Assembly (NCBI GenBank): GCA_015680685.1
Contig: MNCI01026283.1
Location: 171,256 to 235,255, forward strand
Origin: Gnetum montanum
Lineage: Eukaryota > Streptophyta > Gnetopsida > Gnetales > Gnetaceae
Direction of reading: 5' to 3'
Length of the DNA: 64,000 nt
In this document: positions 24,253-36,811 of the stretch, in pieces
Layout of the letters: every line of letters begins with the position of its first letter
Numbering within the stretch: the first letter of the stretch is position 1
Notes under the pieces: generated by a model
The model's database searches: none
What the model saw: only the letters and a program-made list of their open reading frames with translations
What the model was told of the DNA's origin: nothing
Position numbers and translations under genes: made by a program

Positions 24253-25500
24253 AAATAAATTGTTGTAACAAAGTTGATAATACCTTGTGCAAAATAAAGA
24301 GGAATTTGAACATTTTACTTAACTTTCATCTTTTCCTTTTATTATTTTTTTTTTTCAGAAAGACAAGAATTTATAAGGAAGAGTTTGCTAGTTAGGTCAC
24401 ACTTAAGGCACCATTATGTTCTATGTAAGTTCTACGAAAATATTTTGTTTACTATATATCTAACTTCAGGGCACATGTAGGAAATAAAAAGCTCTATTTT
24501 CCTTTTATTTCTTTCAAAAGACAAGGACTTGCAATGAACTACTTTGAAAGTGTTGTGTTGGCTATATGTCTTGGTGCACATATAGTTTAAAAAATATTTC
24601 AAACTTTCTTGTAGTTTCAAAATTAATATTTTTTACTTTCATGGTCTTATTCAAAATTAATATACTTTCTATAGTTTATTTTTAAGAATTAGTATTTTCT
24701 TAGCTTCCAACTTAATATTTTTTTATTGTTTTATGCAAATATTTTTTTCATTATGTGTACTAAGAAGCTTTAAAAAAAAGGGTAAAAACATGATATGGTG
24801 AGGGAGTGACATTACCTGTGCACACTTGGATTTGCTACACTTTTTTTTTCTTTGGATGTAGGAATCCTAGGAGCAGTTTTGCTACATTTAATAATAGTAA
24901 AATATATTTATGGTACATTTTATAATGATAAAATATATTTATGTCACCAAAATATTATTTAAAATAAAATAATTTAGGCTTGGAGCTCTATTACAAAGGT
25001 AAAAAATAATTGTAGCAAGACCAAGCACATGTGGTACTAGCTTACTATAAACTATTTAACAACAATAACAAAGGTAAACAATGAAAACTTAGCTCCATGT
25101 TGTAATGAAGGATGTACCAATCCTTTTTGTAAGTGATCCATTGTTGGTGTTGTTTTTATATCCTAGCAATCTTAATGTGGGATGTAGTTGTGAAAATAGC
25201 TTGCAACCTTTTTTATGTCCTCACCCTTAAAAATGTATTTCTTAAATGAATTCAATGTACATAACACAATACATTGGAGAAGCACACATTTGATTAGAAA
25301 ATTTTCTAACAATAATAACCGTCTCTCCTAGTGTAGTTTCTTATTAAATGTGTTCCTTGAGTTATACCTATCTTCTAACAAGTTTAACTTGGTCATAGAT
25401 CATATAGTACCTATAATCATAACAAACCGTAAAAGATATAAAGTTTAAGAAACTTCACATGAAATATCTCCAAGCTTGGTAACACAAACCGTAAAAGATA
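24253..25500. other. AT-rich spacer downstream of the sugar transporter gene
   Basis: This is AT-rich sequence with poly-T runs (for example 24340-24352) and a short direct repeat 'aacaaaccgtaaaagatataaagtt' at 25423-25447 and 25484-25508. I see no conserved coding region. The 3' UTR of the sugar transporter gene presumably lies in the right-hand end, but no poly(A) site can be placed with certainty. Confidence 0.45.
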
Positions 25501-25613
25501 TAAAGTTCTCCCTTCCGCTATTTCTCTAACGCAGGGGAGGAGATCATGAAATGGCGGCAGGCTTCAGCATAGCCTAATGCCAGGCCATGAACAGTGAAAT
25601 AGAAAACATTATT

Positions 25614-28600
25614 TCAGTAAGGATGATGGATAACATGGTGGAATGCTGCTTGAATCTCTTCCAACGTTTTCCCCTTTGTCTCTGGAACCATTTTAACAAC
25701 AAAGAACACCGTTGATGCAGAGAAAGCTCCAAAGATGAAAAAAGAGCCTGTCAAATTTCAACAAAGGGTAAATGGTTCAATGGCTAAGCAGCAATTTATC
25801 ACCCTATAACAAAATCCATGCATATAAATCATAGATGCTGATAACTTTCAAGAAACAAAAGATTTCTCAGATGTGTGTATTTACAAAAGTTAGTACCCAT
25901 AAGGTCTCTTAAGAATTGTGTCACAAGACGTAAAAGATCTGGAAAATCTCCTCTAGCAGAGCATATCCATAACAATATGGTCGCAAATGGATGTTTGGAA
26001 ATGTAGAAATCCCTGCCATTGTTGACCATGATTACGAAAGAAAGATTTGAAACTTTGGAAAAGATCTTTAGTAATAACATAAATAAGGATGGTGGTATGT
26101 CCCTTGACTGATGGTCTTTTTAGGTTTCCAAACATAGCCATTAAGCTGTTCAGGTGGGTGTTTAGATATAAGAGCCATGACCTTTGGAAAGGCTCACAAC
26201 TCTTCATATCTCCTAACTATATAAACTCTCTTCATAGCAGTATTTTCCCATCACTTTCCACTGATGATGAGCATGTAGCCTTAAAACGTTGAGTTATATT
26301 GCAAATTGCAATACCTCAAAACTTGTTAGTTGCATTTGCAATTCGGTATTTTGTGTATAGTAAAATTTTGGTTAGTATTTCAATTGTTATAAATTCAACT
26401 GGGTATGTCATGGGTTTCATTTCTTGTAAATCATGGCTTGAAATTAAGGTATCCTTGTTTCTACAAGGTATGAATGTGATGTGTTTTGGAATTCGTAGAG
26501 TATCCTTGTTTTGGTATGAATGTGATGTATTTTGGTAGTACCTGCTTTGTTCCAAGTAAGAAGAGAGCTGAAAGTCATGGTAACAATCCAATATCCAAGC
26601 CAACTGATGAGGGTCACCAAACTTCCTGCCATGGCTTTCATGTGCATTGGGAAAATCTGAAAAGATGACAGAGGTAACTTTCGTTAGGTCCATGATGATA
26701 TAATATTTAATGTGAATAATATGTATAATAAATTTTAGTTTTTGGTTATAGCAACAATTTCTGAACGTTTCTGTCCTCACCTCAGACATGAGGAGCCATG
26801 GAATTCCTGCCATACCCAACGAATACATTGCAATGTAGACCTAACAAGTAGAATGTGGAAAATTATTAGCAAATTAAGAATATTACTTAAATTTCATGCC
26901 AATAAGTAATTCTATTAAAGTTAAGCGTAGGCAGCAAATTAGGGCTTCAAGAACTCACCAATATGCCACAGACTTGCATGGCATTCACAATGGCTGGATG
27001 GCCCTGTTAGAAAAGAAAAAAGAAATTTCTAAACCTTTTACAAGAATGCAGTTACCACCACTAGGGCATTTGTGCACTGATAGCATTGCACATGACATTT
27101 TTTAGGGAAATGAATTCAACAAGTACCAGCATTTTGTTACATAATGACCCCCAAACCTAACCAAAAAATCTTGAAGTCCTTCCATTAGATACAATAGTTG
27201 CTAGTGTGTTATTTCTATCTAAACATGATGGCTTGATCATTAGTCAATTATTTTTTCTGCTGAAGGGACAAGGCCAAACATCTCAGTTTCGCATCTAGGC
27301 ATTTAGCATAGAAAGCCTTATTTGGATGATAAGGTTAGTTACATATATATTCTTCTGTAGGATTAGAGATACCAACCTGTATAATGTAGGAAAATCCAAT
27401 CAGGAAGCAACCCAGACTCATTCCTCCAGCAGAAACCTAAAGCAAAATGGAAATTAAAATTCATACTTAATAGTGTAACTAGCTTGATTTGTTCATTTTC
27501 TTGGAATTTGAAGGCATACCCTTAAAAGCAGCTGCCGCCCTAATTTTGCCATCAGAACAATACTTACAGCTGTCATGAGAACCTGATAGAATTTTAATAT
27601 AAGAAACTTATGAAATAACTATTGCAATGAACTTATCACAACCATGGAAGTATTTTCAGATATTAAAGGTAATCAGAAGCTAATATTAAATGATATAATT
27701 CTTCAAACGAAACATAGGTCTGATATTAAACCACTAGGGCCAATAAGGAATCACATATATTACAGCCAAGTAGTTAACATGTCCATGTCAGTTAATTTTG
27801 TTTGTTTTAATCATAAATAATTTTGATATATTTTAACGGTAGAAAATAGACATTTATAAACCTTGCAATGTATTCTGTAAATGGATAAAATGATTTTTAG
27901 TTACCAAGACCGACTATCAACCCCTTCAAGTACTGAAATGATTTCTATCATTACACAGTTGGATGCATTCTACCCATCCCAATTTTAAGTGGGTAGATAA
28001 TAAATGAAAGTTATTCAAACTACAAGGACACAGAAATTTGTATATTTTTAGAGGTTGTTGATATTGGAAATCTAGGCAAATAAATAGTCAACTCTAATTT
28101 TGGAAGCTTCCCAATTAACTTATTTAAGATACATGAAAATGCAATCCTAATTATCACTCCTACCTTGGCTTCAAATAGCTCATGCAGTTATAAGTGATTG
28201 CTTTGTAAAAACTATCCTTGTTTATCAATTTTTCTTTCAAACTTCATGCTTTTAATGAATCATGATTCTCTATCCAGATATTGCAAAGAATAGTTTTGCC
28301 ATCACAAAATGAAAAATATCATAGTTTTGCCTCTTATAACAATCTTAATTGATTCATGTCTTACAAACAACCATGGAGAATGTAGTTACCTGCAAATAAG
28401 CCACCCAGAGGAATGTCATATTACCCAATGAAATATCTGCAATATATACAAGTGTATAAGCAAATTTCTGCATACAATTTGGAGTTACTGATTTTGTAAT
28501 GCATTATTGGAGGTGATAGGAACTTCAGCCGTTTGTTTCTTACCCTTTGATTCAAAAATCTTCCTGGCATAAAATACAATTGCTCCAAACCCTCCCAATT

Positions 28601-31600
28601 GCTGGAGCAACATCAATCCAACTCCAACCTAAATGTTATAGAAAATAGGATGCAAAAATGGCTTAATAAAACTAAGAAAGGTAACAAGATGAATGGTACC
28701 AAGAATAAATAATGCATAATTGTTTACTATCATATAGCGGGCATTCTGAAGCTGAAATAAGTTGCTGAGATGCATCTTGGCATCGATCATTGTCTCTTGG
28801 ACACAATCCTTCAGAGAAAAGCATTATTAGGTTGGTAAACTTATGGGATTGCATCAAACATGTTGATTACTAACAGTGACATAGCTTTAACACCTTTGCT
28901 TTAAACATTAATAATTGTTGAAAATTCAAAAAAAAATTGAAAGTGAAAATGACTTAAGTACCCTGATTTCAGCAACTTCCAAGGAAATGTTGGAACCCTC
29001 CCCACGAAGGTTCTGTAAAGCCATTTCAAATTCCCGGCCCTGGCCAGTCATTGCCTACAAAAAAAGCATAGGACATTCGATTTTGATTGTTTCTATTTTC
29101 TGTGATTTCGTGCTTAAAAAAAGTTTAGAGTTAAATTAGAACATCAAATTTATAATTGGCAATTGTAAGAATAGAAGTATTGAAACATCAAAATAAAATG
29201 TATTTGATTTGCAGAAATTTGACATTGCTTTTTGAATTATGATATAACCAACCCAAAAAATTTTGATACTCCGAATATTAAAAGCTGTAATTTAAAAAAC
29301 AATCATTGTTATTTTTGGAAGGGATGCTTTTGTAATGAACCTTTGACCATGCTCCTTGTACATCTCTAAGACCCAAAGAAATTCATATTTTATTACTAAT
29401 AATGTCTTCTGTAATACCTTCTCAAAAGCAAACAAAAATCAGACAGCAAAATGGAATGAAGAGTACTTACCAGCCATCTAGGTGACTCTGGAATAAAAAA
29501 GAGGCCCAGGAGGGAAAGAAAACAAGCAACAAGAGCTGTTGACATGCAGAGAATATTGGAAAATCAAAATTTACTGCAAAGAAATATCTCATTTCAGTTA
29601 CTAGTGTACAAAAATTTTACTGTTTGAATAGATGGGCTTTCTTCTTACCAAGGATGGCAAGAAGGTGCAGGCCAGCCGGCATTCCCAACAAATATATTAC
29701 AACAGCACCCATAACTTGAAACAGCTACATTTCAGAAACCAAAAGAACAATGACAGGTATGAAGCCTTTTTCCGGTTGGAGAAAAGTTCTATTATGTTGT
29801 CAATGCTAGCCAATCACAAACCTGATGTATAGCAACAAGTTTCCCCCTCAGGTTCTTAGGAGAAATTTCAGAAATGTAGATTGGCACCTGTGCAGAAATA
29901 TAAAGATGACTAAAATGAATATTATATCAAGCATGGTTTTTCTGATTTGGTTTCATTATTAACAACACAATATCATGAAATTGGAATTCTCTATTCCGTA
30001 TATTAAAATTATAAAACAAAATAAAACATCTAATATTGGATAGGAAACTGTTAAGGGAAAACATACAGTGAATGAACTGATACCGGCTCCTAGGCCAAGC
30101 AGCATCCTTCCACATATTAGAAACAATGGATCCTGTGTAAAGTTGTAAGGCAACTATTTTAGTTCTATTGCACTGGCTATAATTGTAACACAGCAGCCCA
30201 TCGTATACCAAAAACTTCTTATATTGCGGAATCTGGTTAAATAATGAATGAAACGCAATGTGAATAACGTACAAGTAATAATTACACTTGTGTGCTACAC
30301 GTCATTTGAACGTGTAATCAATAGGATCGATCATAAAAATGTCATTTGTTTGCTATTTTATTAGTATTTTATTAGTATATTGTTCCGAAGAATGATGGTA
30401 GTTCAACTTGTGGAAATTCATAAATGTTTAGGTTTAGATTACAACTTATGAAAAATTGCAGAAATCATGAAATGTTTGTTTCAATTCAAAATAGATCGTG
30501 GTTATCATTGTTGCAAGGTCACTATGTTTTCGTTGTCCTTTTGACAAAGACCAGAAACTTTTACAAATAACTCCCGAGTAAATTACAACGTACTTTTCCA
30601 AGTTTTTAACAAGAAAGTTTCGTTAGATATTGAATTTAATCTCATTAGGAGAAAGAAAAAGTTAAATTCCTTTTAGCCTGAAGTCGACTGGCTGACACAC
30701 CTTTGTCAAGAATGTGATCATCCATCCTGTAATAAATGACGCTGAAGAGGTTGTCAAGGCCTGCACTAGGACATCATGAGAAACCCAAGTGAATGATTTA
30801 ATTATATTAAAAAATATTCAAATGTTTATCTATGGGGAAGTCATTTCAGGATCATATTGGTTACACACACCCCTTTCCTTCCCACGTAGTCTGCAATGGC
30901 ACTGTTCCCTACGGCACCAACCACAGCACCAATGCTCAACAGTGAAGAAAAAGTACAAATCTGGACAAAGGAAATTGTGTGAGTTATGGATAAAGTTTCA
31001 GGTCACAAAATTGCAAAAGCATTAATATAGTAAAGAAAAAGCTTTGCAATAAGCTATTCAACAAGTCATCCCAGCAATAATAAGTAAAATTAAATGCTTG
31101 ATTCTGATGTTCCTCACATCATATGGTAAATTATGATAAATGTTGCAATTCAAATCAAATTTGTCCATGTACCTAACATCAATTTTGAGTGGAATGCAAT
31201 GGAATTGAAGTACCTAACATGCTAACAAATTATAGATAAAAAATTCAGATACATAATTTGAATGAGTTTAAAACAAAAAAATCTTCCAAGATTGGAAAGA
31301 GATTTGAAATCAAAATCAGCAAGGTCATCATGTGCAATAGCCAACAGACAGATCGAAAAGTCTCAACTTCATTGCAGTCCTCATACTGCAGTTTGCACAC
31401 AACAACGTATTAGGATATTCCTGGGAAAATTTTGGAAGTAACCTGAAAAGTGCCATGTCCGAGTTCTTCCACCGTCTCATAATCCACCAGAGAAGAGTAT
31501 CCAATCTGCATTTTTGCAATCAAAATCAAGATGTTAGCCCCCTCCATATCACATCAGGTACCTGATGGGATAAACCTTATGTTCTTAATTTACTATTAGG

Positions 31601-32319
31601 GTAATGATAACCTTTTCAAGAATGTGATCATCAAACAGTAAAAACTATGCTTACACATAAAAAACGTTAATCGTTTTTCTTAACAGGAATGGATCACTTA
31701 GCTAATGCCTTCCAGGTGTCTGAAATGATACATTTATTCATCAAGTGCAACAAATTATACCAACAAAAAAATTATTCATGAATTCAGAGCTTCTGCATGT
31801 GAAAATGTTTTATGCTTTCAGCCTTTCATAAATGCAACGTTAACTTGTAAGCTGACACTTGAAACCAAACTGATTCAGTCAACAAGTTTGGAAGCGTACT
31901 GATCAAAAACAGTATTAAAAACAACTATTTAAAAAATCTATTTCACGTAAAGGAATATCAAAAAATAGATGGGAAATAAGATTAAAGATGATATGAACAA
32001 ATTACAAATAAACAAGGAATTAGCTCACAAGGAATTAACTCTTTATAGAGGCTGATGGTAAAATAGAACTCATATAACTGGCTCATTTTATTGGGACAAG
32101 GCTAAGGCTAAGATCTATCATGATAATTTAAAAAATTCAGGTATCTACACAGTAACCGATTTCCAGAGAACTCAGCACCACAACTAAAGTGCTGAAAACA
32201 GTGGCATGATTTCGTCCTCCAGAACAATCATCTTCGAAGATAATATCCTCCTTGAATCTGACTTTCTTTCCCTTTTTCTGGGTCTTCTCACTCAATAACA
32301 GAGCCTGAGTTGCAGCCAT
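25614..32319 (-). CDS. ERDL: ERD6-like sugar transporter (MFS), 18 exons
   Basis: The 479-aa product is a 12-TM proton-coupled sugar carrier of the ERD6-like branch, typically at the vacuolar membrane (known of the family). Exons 5' to 3': 32319-32149, 31505-31443, 30960-30871, 30760-30701, 30132-30067, 29887-29822, 29724-29649, 29535-29471, 29054-28962, 28808-28728, 28628-28544, 28436-28390, 27582-27520, 27436-27377, 27003-26959, 26840-26781, 26656-26542, 25747-25614. All introns are GT-AG and frame is kept. Motifs: ADYVGRKG (101-108), GRMLLGLGAG (136-145), VPIYISEISPKNLRG (151-165), PESPRWL (213-219), QQLGG (286-290), IPWLLMSEIFP (390-400), PETKGKTLEE (457-466). The N-terminus is Lys-rich and cytosolic, and the length is normal for the family. 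In the second GRR loop the usual D..GRR is AKLGRQ (333-338). Intron 1 holds an RTE tail. It appears intact, though expression is unknown. The symbol denotes the family only. Confidence 0.9.
31975..32126 (+). pseudogene. RTE-type LINE 3' tail in intron 1 of the sugar transporter
   Basis: It is antisense to the gene. 'gatgatatgaacaaattacaaataaacaag' parallels 24125-24155 and 38818-38848, and it ends with 'ttattgggacaaggctaaggctaag', a variant of the RTE 3' terminus. It is a short 5'-truncated copy lacking the catalytic region. Confidence 0.6.
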
Positions 32320-33365
32320 TTAAAGGTATTCAGGTACAATGATAATCACAGTGGAGAGAAAAAAGCTGATGAATTGCAACTGATATGAATCTAGTATAAT
32401 TCAAATTTAAAGTGTCTTGAAAATATGATGGTACAAAGATGCTAATATGATAACTGCTATGATACTATATCTACCCTATGAATCCCAGACTTTTGCACTT
32501 TTTGGCCAGAAGAATCATAGATGAAAAGTTGTAAGCATTAAAGAATGACAGGCCCACGTTCTCCGAGCAGAATTTTCAACATTTTAAACAGAACTTTTCA
32601 AGAGCCAGAATCTGCATTTGGCAAAAACTTACCCATCACACTATCCTTCAAGATTAGAGGGCAGTGCATGCTGAAATTTCAGTGGATCATCGTGGCAGCT
32701 CAGAGTTCTGCAGAGCTAGTGGGAATGTAAAATTATTAATATATCCACGTGCATTCATGGAGGAAAGAAATTTCACGGGGCATTTCTGCGTTGTGTGTTG
32801 TGGGCAAACACATAAACTAGTCATTCATGCAGAACAAGTTGCATGGTTTCCATGAAATTCAGATTAGAATATCATTTCAGCATGGAATCTTCTGGTTGAT
32901 AAGCGGAGCTGCGAATCGGTGGGAAAGCTGAATATACCTGTATAGCATGATCTGTTGGTGTTGTCTGATTGGTGATTAGATATGTACGATTCAGATCCTC
33001 CGACACTTGTTCTTTGATATTGAATGTGTTTTTTTCAAACTTATGCTGTCAATTTGATCATTTTTTGGTGTTTAAATAACAGCAGCAGATTCATGTTGAT
33101 GCCACTGTTTGCTTCCACTCTGGACATATCCACGTCATCCCTGGTTGAGAATATTTATGTTTGCATCAGCCCATGTGCAAATGTAGATGGTGCAACTGCC
33201 TTTCTACCTGATTGGTTTTCTCAGAAACGATCATTTAATTTTTTTAATAAAATTCTTATGTTTTTAAATGATTTACCAAGCTTGTGCCTTTTTCTTTAAA
33301 ATTTTAAATAGTAAAAGTAAGTGACTAAGTGCATATGGTAAATGAATGAGTAAAAGCCTAATCAC
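32320..33365. promoter_or_regulatory. Upstream region of the sugar transporter gene
   Basis: This is the 1-kb stretch 5' of the ATG at 32319. I see no repeat signature here, in contrast to the flanking DNA, so it is probably promoter and 5' UTR. No TATA box or transcription start can be fixed with confidence. Short open frames (32545-32730, 32664-32855) have no recognisable content. Confidence 0.35.
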
Positions 33366-33370
33366 TTTAA

Positions 33371-33568
33371 GGGTGTCAGAATCTGAAATAATTGAAACAT
33401 GGGTACACCCCAACGGCTATAGAAGTTTGTAGCTCCTTGCTACTTAGTAGAATTGAACCTTTGGCCTATTAGGTTTATAGAAGTTTATAACTCAATACTA
33501 CTTAGTAGAACTGAACCTGTGACTTGGGGTTACCAAGCCAAGACCCATACCACTCAATTAACACTTCA
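33371..33568 (-). mobile_element. tRNA-derived SINE, copy 1
   Basis: On the minus strand it begins GAAGTGTTAATTGAGTGGTA (box-A-like 'TTAATTGAGTGG'), then has GGTTCAGTTC (box-B-like, consensus GGTTCRANTCC). It ends with GGTGTACCCATGTTT...TTTCAGATTCTGACACCC, a 3' domain shared with the copies near 42742-43000 and 53738-53902. An internal part of about 60 bp containing 'acttagtagaa.tgaacct' is duplicated. Confidence 0.6.
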
Positions 33569-33589
33569 TTGTTAAAGCCTAATCTCTGT

Positions 33590-35290
33590 GAGTAGATGTG
33601 GTCAAGAAATGCATCTCTTCCAAGTTAAAAATAAGCATGTTTTTCACTACAAATAATAGTCTCTATCTAAAAATACGTATTGCAAATAGAGAACGTAACC
33701 TTTTTTTAAGTATTGAAAAGAAGTTTAAAATGCCAAATCTGAATAAGCAATCCTAAATCTCTTACTTTAGGAGCTGAAGGGATTACAATAATTATATGGG
33801 ATCATCAAAGAAAGAGCGCTGAATAGCTAATGCATCTTGTCTTTTTGCACACATCAAGGGATAAATATTTGACAAAACAAATAAGCTATATACAAACCAT
33901 AATAGATTATTAAGCCACAATTTTCAGATTGAATCAAAATCCACTCATTTTGAAGTTACAATTGAAGTAACTATAACTTCATAAAATACCATTTCTGAAT
34001 TCACTACTTAACTACAAGTTAATGGACTAACATAGAACATTTGTTTGGCAAGAATCATTATCTTTTAAAAACATAGCTATTCTTTGTTCTTATATGAGAA
34101 CAGAAATTTTAAAATAGTAAAGGCTCCTCAAGAATTATTGATAGTTGAGGCCATATATTATAAAAGAAAGGATGATAGAGGCAAGGTAATCTTATCTTTT
34201 TAAATTTTTCATTTCATGTTGTTCAAGTTAGGCTTTTGCTCATCCTTAACAAGATGAGCATTGACGTTGTGGGTAATGATCCTTCAAGTTTTTATTTTCC
34301 ATTTTTATTATGCCATAAAAGAAAATTCAAATAAGAAACTAGTTAACAAACAAAGATCAAAATAAAAGGAAAAAGTTTTCATAAACAAAAAACAATAGCA
34401 TAAAGATATTTCAAGTATAATTGAACTTGCAACTTCTTACCTATGAGATAACAAAATTATTTTTTGAAAAAACATGGTATTATTAGTAATAAACATAAAA
34501 CATACTAAGTAGGATTTGAAAATAAAGAAGAGAAAAAAATGAACTGAATATTTTTTTTTTTTCTAGAAAGATTTCATAAATTGCTTAATTTTTGTTAAAA
34601 TAGGTGACAAAGCCAACCGGCAAAATAACTTTAGTCTCTACTAACATTATTAGAATGAATTTTGAGTTCAAAGGCTTTTCTCATTTTTCTATAACTCTTC
34701 TATTACGCAGAGAACTTTACTACTATATACTAACTACCTTTGATTTTAAAGCAAATATCATTTTCTATGTGTTCCATAAGAGGTGATTTAGAAATTTATT
34801 CTATCATGTATATCATTTGAGTGTTTTGTTCCTCTAATAGAATAATTTCTACTATGTAACATTTACCATGAATGCTAGATTTTATAAAAATGCTATTATT
34901 TAAAATATTTTTTATCTTTGAGACTAAAAAAACTGAAGATTTTTAAACACCCTTGTAACATCATAATTTTTCTCCAAATCTCTTGACTATGCTTTTAAAA
35001 ATACACTTAATGTAAGAAATGTTGATGACTTTTTTATTAAAGAAAGAAATAGTATTTTCTAAATTTAGTCTATTTTATTTTCTATTTTATTAAAGAAATA
35101 ATCAATTCATTCTAAGTTTTAATGATAATATTTTATTAAATCAATCATGAGTTAATTTAGTCTAAGTTTTAATGATAATATTTTATCAAAGTTATCAAGT
35201 TTGAGAATAATGTTCAAGTGATTCACTTCTTTCCAGAAAGAAGTTGTATTAGAAATGTTGAGACCTTTAATCATTAAGGAGCATGCAATA
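33590..35290. other. AT-rich spacer, possible downstream part of the Penelope-like remnant
   Basis: It is AT-rich with poly-A/T runs (34551-34562). 'ctaagttttaatgataatattttat' occurs twice (35116-35140 and 35164-35188). At 34225-34295 there is a copy of the short repeat with 'gatgagcattgacgttgtgggtaatgatcc' also seen at 22760 and 56010. On the minus strand next to 35290 a faint match to the post-RT part of Penelope-like elements (EVNHLNIIL) can be read. No GIY-YIG endonuclease motif is found. Confidence 0.4.
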
Positions 35291-36135
35291 GATTAGAGAA
35301 ACCATCTAAATATTAATGGTGTATCATTCCTAAATATATTACAAAAAAAGTAGATTTTTTTTAATCTTTCCTTTTTACTATGTTCACATCTAAGAAAAGT
35401 TATGCAATTGTTCCCTTCTAATTCCATAGTATTGATTAAAATGTTTATAAAACTCTTGAAAGTTATTAAGGATGTGTGGTCAACAAACATTATATCATCT
35501 ACATTTCTAAATTAGGTTTCAACAAAAAACCTAATAACAAGTTTTCAAAATTTTCCATGTATAAATTAGTCATTAAATCAAACAAAAGTAAACTCATAGC
35601 CCCAACTTTTATCTATAAAATTCATTATTATATTTAAAATTAGTTTCCAAATCTATAAAATTCATTATTATATTTAAAATTAGTTTCCAAACCAACCAAG
35701 TATAATAAGAGAGTATCATATCATCTAAATTCATCAAAGCTGTCAAAATAAGTATTACCATGCAAATTCATCTTTTTTCACATCCAGTACTTTAACTAAA
35801 ACAATCATAGTACATAATGAAATAACATGAAAACTAATTAAAATATCGTTTTCATAAAAGTATTGAAATTCTTTATAAAACTAATAAATTGCATAGTCTT
35901 TTATAAAAAAAGAGGTGTTACCAACAAAAGGAGTTATGTAATCAACTAAATATTTAGCAACTAAACAAGTTGTAGAGTTAATGGTATGAACAATAAGACA
36001 AAGCAAAGTATTTTTCTTGTAATTCTTAAGGAGATCATATATGCAATGAATAGAACAATTAAAGGATAATAATTTATTTTTAATTTTATCCAAATAAGAA
36101 CAAATCAACATTGACAACATATAAAACAAAATGAA
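35290..36135 (-). pseudogene. Penelope-like element reverse-transcriptase remnant
   Basis: Read on the minus strand, several blocks follow the order of Penelope-like (PLE) reverse transcriptase. HCIYDLLKNYKKNTLLCLIV near 36025 corresponds to 'LYGLPKIHK...RPIV', and HTINSTTCLVAKYL to 'nSPTy.LaKyL'. ITPFVGNTSFFIKD (about 35900-35945) corresponds to 'l.PLvgns..iKnS'. ENDILISFHVISLCT near 35830 corresponds to 'D.LvSFDVvSLFTnvP', and a frame-shifted DLMTNLYMENFENLL near 35555 to 'iiAnLYMe.FE'. FVDHTSLITF near 35485 corresponds to the catalytic YVDD, and TMELEGNNCITFL near 35420 to 'FtmE.E.n..ipFLDv'. Stops, frameshifts and a 40-bp exact tandem duplication (35611-35650, 35651-35690) show it is dead. 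PLEs are known in conifers. No other RT class has this motif set. Confidence 0.72.
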
Positions 36136-36811
36136 AATACTAAACCAATAAACAATTAATTAATTAATTTGTAACAATTCAAAATGAACATGTGCTCCTT
36201 ATGGAAATGTCTTCTAAAATAGAAAGTATCTGGACATTCTAAAATTAAAAAACTTAAAAATTAATAGAAGTAAGACAATACCTGAAACATAATTTTAATA
36301 AAAATTATAAAAAAATGATAGAATAAAGCTAATTATTCAAGGCTCAAAAGCTACATCGACTTGAATGAAAAGAGTGCATCTTACGTAATGTCATATGGTA
36401 ATGGCATTCCTACTAGCACATGCGAAATGCCCAACACCCATTAGCCTGATTATGCTGCATACCATGGATAAAATCTGGTGAACCAATTAAGCTTTTCTAT
36501 GATTTCTTTGTATTATTGGATTATTTATATTATTTGTTTGTATGAATGCAGCAGCTGACCGATTTGATACTAGATACAGTAAGATTGGACCACAACGTGT
36601 CTCTTAAATAGAAATAAAATAAAACAAGAATCATTCAAGGATTCCATTGAAATTTGTACAGATTACATGAAACACATGTCGTCTTGATAGTAAGCAAATA
36701 CATGTTTCCACAGAGAGAAAATCAATCTAAATACCAAAAGGAAAAAAATGAGAACCACATTTTGAAACAATTCCATTTACAGATCATGATCTGCTCAGAG
36801 CTTTATAAGAA
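36136..36811. other. AT-rich spacer and 3' flank of the TBL gene
   Basis: No coding motif is seen between the PLE remnant and the TBL stop codon. It contains a short (attaatta) run near 36155-36168. The right-hand 200 bp are probably TBL 3' UTR, as judged only from position. Confidence 0.4.

Noticed and set aside
26316-26828. 170-codon minus-strand frame
   Set aside because: It reads exon 16 of the sugar transporter and runs on through the intron; the spliced model explains the exon in frame.
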